Shown: one piece after another, positions 1-6,313 of the stretch
Layout of the letters: every line of letters starts with the position of its first letter
How positions within the stretch are numbered: position 1 is the stretch's first letter
Origin: Tagaea sp.
GTDB lineage: Bacteria > Pseudomonadota > Alphaproteobacteria > CACIAM-22H2
Direction of reading: 5' to 3'
Length of the DNA: 7,412 bases
NCBI GenBank assembly: GCA_023653245.1
Contig: JAMNXK010000090.1
Span: 1 to 7,412 of the forward strand
The notes under the pieces: generated by a model
What the model saw: the letters and a program-made list of their open reading frames with translations, nothing else
Told to the model about the DNA's origin: nothing
Databases searched by the model: none
Translations under genes and position numbers: made by a program

Positions 1-1
1 T

Positions 2-904
2 CTTCAGCAGCTCATCAATGGGCTGACGCTGGGCGCGATCTACGGCTTGATCGCGATCGGCTATACGATGGTCTACGGCATCGTGGGCATGATCAACTTC
101 GCCCATGGCGAGATCTACATGATCGGCGCCTTCGTCTCGCTGATCGTGTTCACGATCCTGGGGACGTTCGCCTTCGCCAATCCGGTCTTCGCGATCGTGA
201 TCGTGCTGCTCGTGGCCGTCGTGTTCACGGCCGCCTATGGCTGGACGGTCGAGCGTATCGCCTACCGGCCTTTGCGCGGGTCGTTCCGCCTGGCGCCGCT
301 GATTTCGGCGATCGGCGTGTCGATCTTCTTGCAGAATTACGTCCATCTGCTCCAAGGCGCCAAGATGAAGCCGCTGCAGCCGGTGGTCTCCGGCGGGTTC
401 ATCCTCGCCCAGGACGGCAATTTTACGGTCCGCATCACTTTCCTGCAGATCGGCATCATCGTCGCCACGCTCGTGCTGATGGCCGGGTTCACGCTGCTGA
501 TCCACAAGACCTCGCTGGGGCGCGCGCAGCGCGCGTGCGAGCAAGACCGCAAAATGGCGGCCTTGCTGGGGGTGAATGTCGACCGCACGATCTCCATCAC
601 CTTCGTGATCGGCGCCGCCTTGGCGGCGGTCGCGGGGCTGATCTTCACGCTTTATTACGGGGCCGTCGATTTCTTCATCGGCTTCCTGGCCGGCTTGAAG
701 GCGTTCACCGCCGCCGTCCTGGGCGGCATCGGCTCGCTGCCTGGCGCCATGCTGGGCGGATTGCTGATCGGTCTGATCGAGGCGTTCTGGTCGGCCCATT
801 TCCCGATCGCCTACAAGGACGTGGCGGTCTTCGGCATCCTGGTGATCGTGTTGATTTTCCGCCCGACGGGCCTGCTGGGCCGGCCGGACGTCGAGAAGGT
901 CTAG
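2..904 (+). CDS. livH: Branched-chain amino acid ABC transporter permease LivH (5' partial)
   Basis: This is one of the two inner-membrane permease subunits of a LIV-I type importer; with LivM it forms the channel for leucine, isoleucine and valine. The frame is open from base 2, so the start codon lies just outside the window. The visible 300 residues begin LQQLINGLTLGAIYG, which aligns with about residue 9 of E. coli LivH, so roughly eight residues are missing. The TTG at 47 is an internal Leu codon, not the start. Family hallmarks are IGYTMVYGIVGMINFAHGE near the N-terminus, the ISAIGVSIFLQNY segment, the cytoplasmic ATPase-contacting loop around GRAQRACEQDRKMAALLGVN, the GLKAFTAAVLGGIGSLPGA stretch and the C-terminal RPTGLLGRPDVEKV. 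Several hydrophobic segments fit the usual eight-helix topology. The stop is three bases before livM. Identification is secure. Substrate range is inferred from the family and may extend beyond LIV amino acids. Confidence 0.97.
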   Translation, partial: LQQLINGLTLGAIYGLIAIGYTMVYGIVGMINFAHGEIYMIGAFVSLIVFTILGTFAFANPVFAIVIVLLVAVVFTAAYGWTVERIAYRPLRGSFRLAPLISAIGVSIFLQNYVHLLQGAKMKPLQPVVSGGFILAQDGNFTVRITFLQIGIIVATLVLMAGFTLLIHKTSLGRAQRACEQDRKMAALLGVNVDRTISITFVIGAALAAVAGLIFTLYYGAVDFFIGFLAGLKAFTAAVLGGIGSLPGAMLGGLLIGLIEAFWSAHFPIAYKDVAVFGILVIVLIFRPTGLLGRPDVEKV

Positions 905-907
905 CCC

Positions 908-2146
908 ATGCCCTTCGCCCAAGCGCTGCGCGAGGCCGGCATCGCCGCGTTCGTGGCCGCGATGCTCGCGATCCCGCTGGTCGGCTTCCATCTGGCCGAT
1001 ACGAATGCGGGCCTCAGGATCGACACGCGCTTCGACTGGGTGTTCTGGGGCGTGAGCTTCGTCTTCGTCGGCCGGCTGATCCTCGGCCTGTTGCGCGGGC
1101 GCGGGCCGTCGCTGAAGATCGAATTGCCCGCTCTGCCGCCCCATGCCGGTACGATGCTGGGCGCGAGCCTGGGCATCTTCGCGATCGTCATGCCGTTCAC
1201 GCCGCTGGCCGACCGCTACGTCGTCGAACTCGCCATCACCGTGCTCATTTACGTGATGCTCGGTTGGGGCTTGAACATCGTGGTCGGCCTCGCCGGGCTG
1301 CTCGATCTCGGCTACGTGGCGTTCTACGCGGTGGGCGCCTATTCCTACGCGCTGCTCGCCATCCATTTCGACTTGTCGTTCTGGATCTGCTTGCCGATCG
1401 CGGGCGCGCTGGCGGCGCTGTTCGGCGTGCTGCTGGGGTTTCCGGTCCTGCGCCTGCGCGGCGATTATCTGGCCATCGTCACGCTCGGCTTCGGCGAGAT
1501 GATCCGCATCGTGCTGCTGAACTGGAAGGAATTCTCGGGCGGGTCGGCGGGTCTGTCGTCGATCCCGCGCCCCACCTTCTTCGGCATTCCCTTCACCAAC
1601 AATCCCGATCCCGGCGTGGTGCCGTTCCACGAGTATTTCGGGCTCGATTTCAGCCCGATGCAGCGCATCACGTTCCTCTACTATCTGATCTTCCTGCTCG
1701 CCATCGCGACCAATCTGTTCACGCTGCGCCTGCGCAAACTGCCGATCGGCCGCGCGTGGGAGGCGCTGCGCGAGGACGAGATCGCCTGCCGCGCTTTGGG
1801 CATCAACCCGACCAACGTGAAGCTCTCGGCCTTCGCGCTGGGCGCCATGTTCGGCGGCTTCGCGGGCGCCTTCTTCGCCACGCGCCAGGGCTTCATCAGC
1901 CCGGAGAGCTTCACCTTCATCGAAAGTGCTGTGATCCTCGCGATCGTGGTGCTGGGGGGCATGGGCAGCCAGCTGGGCGTGGTGATCGCCGCGGCGTTCC
2001 TGATCCTGGTGCCCGAGCTGCTGCGCGACTTCTCGCAATACCGGATGATCCTGTTCGGTCTGGCGATGGTGTTGATCATGCTCTGGCGCCCGCAAGGCCT
2101 GGTGGCGCATCGCGATCCGTCGATCCGGCTCGGGGGCGCGCGATGA
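908..2146 (+). CDS. livM: Branched-chain amino acid ABC transporter permease LivM
   Basis: Second permease subunit, 412 residues, close to the roughly 425 of E. coli LivM. The first 100 or so residues carry hydrophobic segments (about 11-28 and 44-63) matching the N-terminal extension seen in LivM but not LivH (DUF3382 type). The conserved permease core follows, with LNIVVGLAGLLDLGYVAFYAVGAY, then VLRLRGDYLAIVTLGFGEM, then the ATPase-coupling loop GRAWEALREDEIACRALGIN. It ends with the typical YRMILFGLAMVLIMLWRPQGL. The ATG at 908 is preceded by GAGAAGG (893-899) at eight bases, inside the end of livH, which supports this start. The stop overlaps the livG start in an ATGA, indicating translational coupling. 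It works as the partner of LivH in the inner membrane. Nothing is broken or unusual. Confidence 0.97.
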   Translation: MPFAQALREAGIAAFVAAMLAIPLVGFHLADTNAGLRIDTRFDWVFWGVSFVFVGRLILGLLRGRGPSLKIELPALPPHAGTMLGASLGIFAIVMPFTPLADRYVVELAITVLIYVMLGWGLNIVVGLAGLLDLGYVAFYAVGAYSYALLAIHFDLSFWICLPIAGALAALFGVLLGFPVLRLRGDYLAIVTLGFGEMIRIVLLNWKEFSGGSAGLSSIPRPTFFGIPFTNNPDPGVVPFHEYFGLDFSPMQRITFLYYLIFLLAIATNLFTLRLRKLPIGRAWEALREDEIACRALGINPTNVKLSAFALGAMFGGFAGAFFATRQGFISPESFTFIESAVILAIVVLGGMGSQLGVVIAAAFLILVPELLRDFSQYRMILFGLAMVLIMLWRPQGLVAHRDPSIRLGGAR

Positions 2147-2940
2147 GCCTGCTGACGGTCGAACATCTCACGTTGCGCTTCGGCGGGCTCGTCGCCGTCG
2201 ACGACGTGAGCTTCGCCGCCGAGGATGGGCGCATCACCGCGATCATCGGGCCCAACGGGGCGGGCAAGACCACGGTGTTCAACTGCCTGACCGGCTTCTA
2301 CAAGCCCGATGTCGGCCGCATGACGATGCGCCGCGATGGGCGCGAATTCCTGCTCGAGCGGATGGACGGGTTCCGCATAGCGCGCGAGGCCGGGCTGGCG
2401 CGCACGTTCCAGAACATCCGTCTGTTTCCACGCATGACGGCGCTGGAAAATCTGCTGGTGGCCCAGCACAACCAGCTCCAGCGCGCCTCGTTCCACACGC
2501 TGGCCGGGCTGTTCGGCCTCGCGCGTTATCGTTTGGCCGAGAAGGCCGCGGTCGAACGCGCCGCCGAATGGCTCGATCGCGTGGGCCTGACGCGCGCCGC
2601 CGACGACGAAGCGGGCAGCTTGCCCTATGGCGACCAGCGCCGGCTCGAAATCGCGCGCGCGATGTGCTCGAACCCGCGCGCCTTGTGCCTGGACGAGCCG
2701 GCCGCCGGCCTCAATCCCAAGGAATCGGCCGATCTCGCCGCCCTGGTGCGCGACATCAAGGCGCGCGAGAAGATCGCCATTCTGCTGATCGAGCACGACA
2801 TGAGCGTGGTCATGGATATCTCCGACCACATCGTGGTGCTCGATCACGGCGCCAAAATCGCCGAGGGCGCGCCGGCCGAGATCCGCGCCAACCCGGCGGT
2901 GATCGCGGCGTATCTCGGCACGGCGGAGGACGCGGCGTGA
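2143..2940 (+). CDS. livG: Branched-chain amino acid ABC transporter ATP-binding protein LivG
   Basis: Cytoplasmic ATPase of 265 residues that, paired with LivF, powers the LivHM channel. Motifs in order are Walker A GPNGAGKT (36-43), Q-loop Q90 in RTFQNIRLFPRM, an ABC signature LPYGDQRRLEIARA (160-173), Walker B LCLDEPA with E185, the D-loop AGLNP (188-192) and the H-loop His218 in IEHDM. The signature is the relaxed type usual in LivG (E. coli has AYGQQRRLEIAR, from memory), with Asp164 where Gln is common. The long insert between Q-loop and signature (about 107-158) is also typical of LivG. The start ATG at 2143 overlaps the livM stop by four bases and has only a weak G-run (2132-2136) as ribosome site, so re-initiation from livM is likely. 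Its end overlaps livF in GTGA. Confidence 0.97.
   Translation: MSLLTVEHLTLRFGGLVAVDDVSFAAEDGRITAIIGPNGAGKTTVFNCLTGFYKPDVGRMTMRRDGREFLLERMDGFRIAREAGLARTFQNIRLFPRMTALENLLVAQHNQLQRASFHTLAGLFGLARYRLAEKAAVERAAEWLDRVGLTRAADDEAGSLPYGDQRRLEIARAMCSNPRALCLDEPAAGLNPKESADLAALVRDIKAREKIAILLIEHDMSVVMDISDHIVVLDHGAKIAEGAPAEIRANPAVIAAYLGTAEDAA
2925..2930 (+). promoter_or_regulatory. Ribosome binding site of livF
   Basis: GGAGGA lies inside the last codons of livG, six bases before the GTG at 2937. It is the best Shine-Dalgarno match in the operon and decides the GTG start, which overlaps the livG stop codon by four bases. Confidence 0.8.
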
Positions 2941-3659
2941 GCGCGCTTCTGTCCTTGGAGCGCGTGAAGGCGCGCTACGGACCCGTCGAGGCGTTGCGCG
3001 GCGTGAGCTTGCACGTGGACGAGGGCGAGATCGTGGCGCTGATCGGCGCCAACGGGGCGGGTAAGTCGACGCTGCTGATGACGATTTGCGGCAGCCCGCG
3101 CGCCGCCGAGGGGCGCATCGTCTATGGCGGTCGCGACATCACCGGGGCCGAATTGCACGAGATGGTCGATCTGGGCATCGCCCAGGCGCCGGAAGGGCGG
3201 CGGATTTTCCCGCGCATGAGCGTGCTCGAAAACCTGCAGATGGGCGCCTTCAAGGGCGCGCCGGAAAATTTCGCGGGCGATCTCGACCGGATTTTCGCGC
3301 TGTTCCCGCGGCTGGCCGAGCGCCGCGCGCAGCGCGCCGGCACGATGTCGGGCGGCGAGCAGCAAATGTTGGCGATCGGCCGCGCGCTGATGAGCCGGCC
3401 CAAGCTCTTGCTGCTCGACGAGCCGTCTTTGGGCCTTGCCCCCTTGCTCGTGGCGCAGATTTTCGCGACCATCCGGGAGATCAACAAAGAGCGCGGGGTG
3501 ACCGTGCTGCTCGTCGAGCAAAACGCGTATCATGCGCTGCGCTTGGCGCATCGCGGCTACGTGCTGGTGAACGGCGAAATCCGGATGAGCGGGGCGGGCC
3601 AAGCGCTGCTCGACGATCCGGATATCCGCAAGGCGTATCTCGCCGGCGGACACGGGTGA
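2937..3659 (+). CDS. livF: Branched-chain amino acid ABC transporter ATP-binding protein LivF
   Basis: Second cytoplasmic ATPase of the importer, 240 residues, the usual LivF length. It shows Walker A GANGAGKST (37-45), Q83 in IAQAPEGRRIFPRM, the signature MSGGEQQML (137-145), Walker B LLLLDEPS with catalytic E162, and the D-loop LGLAP (165-169). The H-loop position holds Gln195 in VEQNA instead of His, which is normal for LivF rather than a defect, and suggests that LivG carries the standard H-loop. The start is a GTG at 2937 that overlaps the livG stop as GTGA. A strong GGAGGA (2925-2930) lies six bases upstream and no ATG nearby fits, so GTG is the best start. The gene ends ten bases before the DUF6867-type gene. 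Confidence 0.96.
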   Translation: MSALLSLERVKARYGPVEALRGVSLHVDEGEIVALIGANGAGKSTLLMTICGSPRAAEGRIVYGGRDITGAELHEMVDLGIAQAPEGRRIFPRMSVLENLQMGAFKGAPENFAGDLDRIFALFPRLAERRAQRAGTMSGGEQQMLAIGRALMSRPKLLLLDEPSLGLAPLLVAQIFATIREINKERGVTVLLVEQNAYHALRLAHRGYVLVNGEIRMSGAGQALLDDPDIRKAYLAGGHG

Positions 3660-3669
3660 GGGACGGGGT

Positions 3670-4038
3670 ATGGGCGCCACATTGGGCGAATTCTTCGGGG
3701 TGACGATCGTCCTGTTCGGCGGGGCGGCGTTCCTGATGGGCCAGGCGCTGGCGCAGACCTGGCGCCCGGCGTGGCAGATGGCGCCCTATTCGCTGCTGCT
3801 GGCGCTGACCAACCGCTTCTTCTCCTACGCGCTGTTCGAGGGCGACCTCACGGCGCCCGGGATCTTCCTGCTCGACTGGATCGCGATCGCCGGTCTGGCG
3901 GGGCTCGGCTTCCGGCTGACCCAGGCGCGCGCAATGACGCGCCAATATCCTTGGCTTTACGAGCCCGACGGCGTTTTCGGCTGGCGCGAAAAGGCGCCGG
4001 CCGCCGATCTTGCGTCCGGTTCCCCGGACCGGCGCTAG
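3670..4038 (+). CDS. DUF6867-type small membrane protein of the liv operon
   Basis: A 122-residue protein with three likely membrane helices, at about 8-27, 37-56 and 64-84, followed by a short hydrophilic tail. It matches my recollection of the DUF6867 family of alphaproteobacterial proteins encoded beside branched-chain amino acid transporters: the conserved points are TWRP (30-33), RFFSYALFEG (49-58) and the stretch from FRLTQARAM to YPWLYE (81-98). Its biochemical role is unknown. Position between livF and the binding-protein gene, and co-directional close spacing, suggest an accessory or assembly factor of the importer, which is inference only. The ATG at 3670 has GAGGGA (3658-3663) six bases upstream, overlapping the livF stop, which supports the start. 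The tail after about residue 105 is rich in Ala, Pro and Gly and is probably disordered. Confidence 0.88.
   Translation: MGATLGEFFGVTIVLFGGAAFLMGQALAQTWRPAWQMAPYSLLLALTNRFFSYALFEGDLTAPGIFLLDWIAIAGLAGLGFRLTQARAMTRQYPWLYEPDGVFGWREKAPAADLASGSPDRR
4014..4029 (+). repeat. Small hairpin at the 3' end of the DUF6867-type gene
   Basis: GTCCGG (4014-4019), loop TTCC (4020-4023) and CCGGAC (4024-4029) form a perfect 6-bp stem. There is no T run after it, so it is not a convincing terminator. It lies just before the 42-bp gap ahead of the binding-protein gene and could act as an mRNA processing or stability element, but in GC-rich coding DNA such stems also arise by chance. Confidence 0.3.
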
Positions 4039-4067
4039 ACGTTACGATCAACCAGGGGACTTCCAAC

Positions 4068-4073
4068 AGGGAG
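4068..4073 (+). promoter_or_regulatory. Ribosome binding site of the substrate-binding protein gene
   Basis: AGGGAG ends seven bases before the ATG at 4081. It lies in a 42-bp untranslated gap, so this gene has its own ribosome entry and is not translationally coupled to the gene before it. That fits a binding protein needed in excess over the membrane subunits. Confidence 0.7.
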
Positions 4074-4080
4074 AAGCAAG

Positions 4081-5214
4081 ATGACCAAGATGAATCGCAG
4101 AAACCTTCTGAAGACCGGCGGCGGCTTGGCGGCCGCCTCGCTGGTGACGCCGAGCCTCGCTTGGGGTCAAGCGGCCGGCGCCTTGACCATCGGCTGCGCG
4201 GGTCCGTTCACCGGTCCGAACGCGGCCTTCGGCGAGCAATTGCGCCGCGGCGCCAACATGGCCGTCGCCGACATGAACGGTGCGGGCGGCCTGCTCGGCC
4301 GGCAGCTGGCCGTCGTGTTCGAAGACGACGCCTCCGACCCCAACCAAGCGCGCGCCGGCGCCAACCGTCTGGCCCAGCGCCGCGTGCCCTTCGTGCTCGG
4401 GCATTTCAACTCCTCGTGCTCGATTCCGGCCTCGGAAGTCTACGCCGAGGAGAACATCCTGCAGATCACCCCGGCCTCGACCAATCCGCGCCTGACCGAC
4501 CGGGGCCCGCGCTTCCGCAACGTGTTTCGCACCTGCGGGCGCGACGACCAGCAAGGGGCGATCGCCGGCAACTGGCTCGCCCAGCGCTACGCCGGCAAGG
4601 CGGTGGCGATCATCCACGACAAGACGACCTACGGCGAGGGGCTCGCCACCGAGACCAAGAAGGCGATGAACGCGCGCGGGCTGACCGAGCGTCTGCTCGA
4701 CGGCGTCACGGTGGGCGACAAGGATTTCACCGCGCTCATCACGCGCATGAAGTCGCTGAACATCGAAGCGATCTATTTCGGCGGCCTGCACACCGAAGCG
4801 GCCTTGCTCGTCCGCCAGGCGCGCGAGCAGGCGCTGATGGCCCAGCTCGTGTCGGGCGACGGCATCGTGTCGGCCGAGTTCGCGACCATCGCCGGCCGCG
4901 CGTCGGACGGCGTGATCATGACCTTCGACAGCGATCCGCGGAAGAACCCGGCCGCCGCCCAAGTCGTGGCGCGCTTCCGGGCGCAGAACTACGATCCGGA
5001 AGGCTACACGCTGCTGTCCTACGCGGCCGTGCAGGTCTTCGCCGAAGCCGCCAAGCGCGCCAACGGCACGGCGCTCAACGGCCTGGTCGCTAACATGCAC
5101 GGGAAATCGTTCGACACCGTGACCGGCCGACTGACCTACGACAACAAGGGCGACCTCACGCAGCCCAACTACGTCTTCTACATCTGGAAGGATGGCAAGT
5201 ACGCCGAGATGTGA
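4081..5214 (+). CDS. Branched-chain amino acid ABC transporter periplasmic substrate-binding protein
   Basis: A 377-residue periplasmic binding protein of the Leu/Ile/Val type (type I fold, Peripla_BP_6 class), which captures the amino acid and docks on LivHM. The N-terminus MTKMNRRNLLKTGGG, then a hydrophobic run to about residue 28, is a Tat-like signal (RRNLLK at 6-11); cleavage is likely near AWGQA-A (about 31). There is no lipobox Cys, so it should be soluble. The mature part has IGCAGPFTGPNAAFGEQ (37-53), and GHFNSSCSIPAS (107-118) and ITPASTNPRLTDRG (129-142), which align with the ligand-contacting Ser79 and Ala100-Thr102 regions of E. coli LivJ. TTYGEGLA (182-189) and GDGIVSAEF (259-267) form the second-lobe side. 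The residues contacting the amino group appear kept, but exact side-chain preference cannot be told. It is the last gene of the operon, followed by a strong terminator. Confidence 0.95.
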   Translation: MTKMNRRNLLKTGGGLAAASLVTPSLAWGQAAGALTIGCAGPFTGPNAAFGEQLRRGANMAVADMNGAGGLLGRQLAVVFEDDASDPNQARAGANRLAQRRVPFVLGHFNSSCSIPASEVYAEENILQITPASTNPRLTDRGPRFRNVFRTCGRDDQQGAIAGNWLAQRYAGKAVAIIHDKTTYGEGLATETKKAMNARGLTERLLDGVTVGDKDFTALITRMKSLNIEAIYFGGLHTEAALLVRQAREQALMAQLVSGDGIVSAEFATIAGRASDGVIMTFDSDPRKNPAAAQVVARFRAQNYDPEGYTLLSYAAVQVFAEAAKRANGTALNGLVANMHGKSFDTVTGRLTYDNKGDLTQPNYVFYIWKDGKYAEM

Positions 5215-5241
5215 CCGGCGTTCGCCTTCGCGCGAGACGGG

Positions 5242-5268
5242 ACGGGGCCGGGCGACCGGCCCCGTTTT
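5242..5268 (+). terminator. Rho-independent terminator of the liv operon
   Basis: ACGGGGCCGG (5242-5251) pairs perfectly with CCGGCCCCGT (5256-5265) around a GCGA loop (5252-5255, a GNRA-type tetraloop), followed by T residues at 5265-5268. It begins 27 bases after the binding-protein stop and closes the operon. On the other strand the stem is followed by CCCGTCTCGC rather than a T run, so it is a one-way terminator at best. Confidence 0.85.
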
Positions 5269-5333
5269 CGTTGGACCGCCGGAACGCCGGCGAGCGGCAC
5301 GCGGCGCCGCCCGCCGGGTCCGTCGGGCTCCTC

Positions 5334-6125
5334 TTACCCGCCCAAGGTCGACAAGTCGCGGCCGAGATCGACGAAGCCCGGATCGGCGACCAGCGCGCGA
5401 ATCCGCTCGCGGCCGGCGATCATGAGGCGGTAGTCGGTCGTCGTGCCCTCGGGCATGGTCCGCCGCGCGCCGCGCGCCACCAGGTCGTAGCCGTGCACGT
5501 CCAGCCCGTAGCGGTCGGCGATGCGCGGCTGGCCGATCGACACCGTGTAGGACCAGCGCCAATGGGCGAAGGTCCACAGATGCAGCAGCCGCATGATCGC
5601 CGGCACGAGGATGCGCGGCGCCTTGTCGTGCGCCCAGAGCGAGCTGCCCCAGGCGATCTGGACGTCCCGGATCCCGCCGAGGGCGCCGCCGAACGCGCCG
5701 AAGCGCTGGCCGCCGGGCAAGCGCTCGGGACGTTCGGCGAGAACGGTCTGGTCGGCGATGGCGCCGGCAAGCGACCCTTCGATCCAGCGCAGTCGGCTCG
5801 CCGCGCAGCCCCAAAGGTCGCCCGCCGGGTTGGTCGCGTAGACGACGAACGTGTCCGCCGGGGTGGCGTCGGGGTTGAGGTTCGGATCGCACGGCTCGGC
5901 GAGTTTCGACCAGCGCGGATCGCCGAGGGCTTCGCGGCTGGCGGCGAACGTCTCGAGATCGTGGTCGATCCGGGGCGTGAGCCCGGCCTCTTCGAGTATC
6001 GCACAGAGCGGCGGCGCCGCCGTGGCGGACAGCATCCGCCGCCACTCGGGTGGCAGCGTTTTCGGGCTCCAAGCGTCCAGGTAGTGGGGTAGGTCGCCAA
6101 GGTTCGCGTGGTTCAGAACATCCAT
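5334..6125 (-). CDS. Hypothetical protein, Trp-rich, family not recognised
   Basis: A 263-residue protein that I cannot assign. It has no signal peptide or clear membrane helix, so it is probably cytoplasmic. It is unusually rich in tryptophan (ten: 19, 28, 72, 105, 114, 159, 164, 184, 189, 191), clustered in DLWGCAASRLRW (103-114) and the HLWTFAHWRWSYTVSIGQP stretch (182-200). The segment LPPEWRRML (24-32) followed later by VVYATNPAGDLWG (94-106) recalls weakly the layout of SMI1/KNR4 (SUKH) proteins, but this is only a hint. Codon use is like that of the operon, supporting a real gene. I chose the ATG at 6125 because GAAGGAG precedes it closely; an in-frame ATG at 6224 would add 33 low-complexity Arg/Gly/Ala-rich residues encoded by the hairpin-rich leader and is less likely. 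It converges with the liv operon, and a candidate promoter lies upstream at 6285-6313. Confidence 0.75.
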   Translation of the reverse strand: MDVLNHANLGDLPHYLDAWSPKTLPPEWRRMLSATAAPPLCAILEEAGLTPRIDHDLETFAASREALGDPRWSKLAEPCDPNLNPDATPADTFVVYATNPAGDLWGCAASRLRWIEGSLAGAIADQTVLAERPERLPGGQRFGAFGGALGGIRDVQIAWGSSLWAHDKAPRILVPAIMRLLHLWTFAHWRWSYTVSIGQPRIADRYGLDVHGYDLVARGARRTMPEGTTTDYRLMIAGRERIRALVADPGFVDLGRDLSTLGG

Positions 6126-6127
6126 CT

Positions 6128-6134
6128 CTCCTTC
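6128..6134 (-). promoter_or_regulatory. Ribosome binding site of the 263-residue protein gene
   Basis: Read on the minus strand, GAAGGAG is followed by two bases and the ATG at 6125. The spacing is shorter than usual, but it is the only clear Shine-Dalgarno match in the region. It favours this start over the upstream ATG at 6224. Confidence 0.5.
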
Positions 6135-6155
6135 GTCTTTCTCTCGGGAAACAAC

Positions 6156-6237
6156 CCCGCCGCGCCCGCGGCGGGAGGGCCGAGGCGGGCGCGCGTTGGC
6201 GCCCGCGCGCGCGAGAGCGCGCACCTTCGGGCCCGAA
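6156..6237 (-). repeat. Cluster of GC-rich inverted repeats in the leader of the 263-residue protein gene
   Basis: Four perfect inverted repeats lie within 82 bases. CCCGCCGC/GCGGCGGG has 8-bp arms at 6156-6163 and 6168-6175. GCGGGCGC/GCGCCCGC is at 6185-6192 and 6199-6206. GCGCGC/GCGCGC surrounds a GAGA loop at 6207-6222. The 12-bp palindrome TTCGGGCCCGAA is at 6226-6237. On the minus strand they fall between the candidate promoter and the ATG at 6125. They may be an RNA leader structure, or a transcription barrier after the upstream minus-strand gene: the last stem is followed on that strand by GTTGTTT, a weak T run. The 6204-6213 stretch is a pure CG repeat of ten bases. Confidence 0.6.
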
Positions 6238-6278
6238 AGCGGCCGTCACGGCGCCTCCGCGGTTGCACACGGGAGTAT

Positions 6279-6296
6279 GTTGCCAGTATGGGCAAC
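6279..6296. promoter_or_regulatory. Inverted repeat overlapping the candidate -10 box (possible operator)
   Basis: GTTGCC (6279-6284) and GGCAAC (6291-6296) form a perfect 6-bp inverted repeat with a 6-base spacer. The spacer, 6285-6290, is exactly the candidate -10 hexamer of the minus-strand promoter. A dimeric regulator bound here would occlude RNA polymerase. This is read from symmetry alone; no regulator is identified. Confidence 0.45.
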
Positions 6297-6313
6297 GTCT
6301 AAAATGTATTCAA
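6285..6313 (-). promoter_or_regulatory. Candidate sigma-70-type promoter for the 263-residue protein gene
   Basis: On the minus strand, TTGAAT (6313-6308) and CATACT (6290-6285) are separated by 17 bases, each matching 4 of 6 of the -35 and -10 consensus. They lie in the most AT-rich patch of the window (about 6270-6330). Transcription would start near 6278 and give a leader of about 150 nt before the ATG at 6125. Alphaproteobacterial promoters are poorly predicted by eye, so this is tentative. Confidence 0.4.

Noticed and set aside
47..49. TTG at 47 as the livH start.
   Set aside because: The frame upstream encodes LQQLINGLTLGAIYG, which belongs to the conserved LivH N-terminus, so the gene simply starts before the window.
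535..2142. Long plus-strand open frame (out of frame with livH and livM) leading into livG.
   Set aside because: The translation before 2143 is Arg/Gly/Pro-rich and low in complexity, as expected from the wrong frame of GC-rich genes; livH and livM fully explain this stretch. Only the part from 2143 is real (livG).
2637..2682. Asp instead of Gln in the LivG signature (LPYGDQRR) as a sign of an inactive ATPase.
   Set aside because: LivG signatures are naturally relaxed, and all catalytic motifs, including Walker B Glu and the H-loop His, are present.
1681..2847. A 388-codon minus-strand open frame antisense to livM and livG.
   Set aside because: His/Ala/Arg-rich antisense shadow of strongly conserved genes, with no family signature.
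5277..5310. Further inverted repeats (CGCCGG-AACG-CCGGCG at 5277-5292 and the palindrome GCGGCGCCGC at 5301-5310) as a terminator for the minus-strand gene.
   Set aside because: Neither is followed by a T run on the minus strand; stems this short are expected by chance in such GC-rich sequence.
6126..6224. N-terminal extension of the 263-residue protein to the ATG at 6224.
   Set aside because: The extra 33 residues are Arg/Gly/Ala-rich and encoded by the hairpin cluster, and a Shine-Dalgarno sequence sits directly before the ATG at 6125.
4048..6270. A 740-codon minus-strand open frame antisense to the binding-protein gene and continuing into the 263-residue protein region.
   Set aside because: It overlaps two better supported genes in another frame or strand, gives a compositionally biased protein with no recognisable motif, and spans the operon terminator. 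Long antisense frames are common in such GC-rich DNA.
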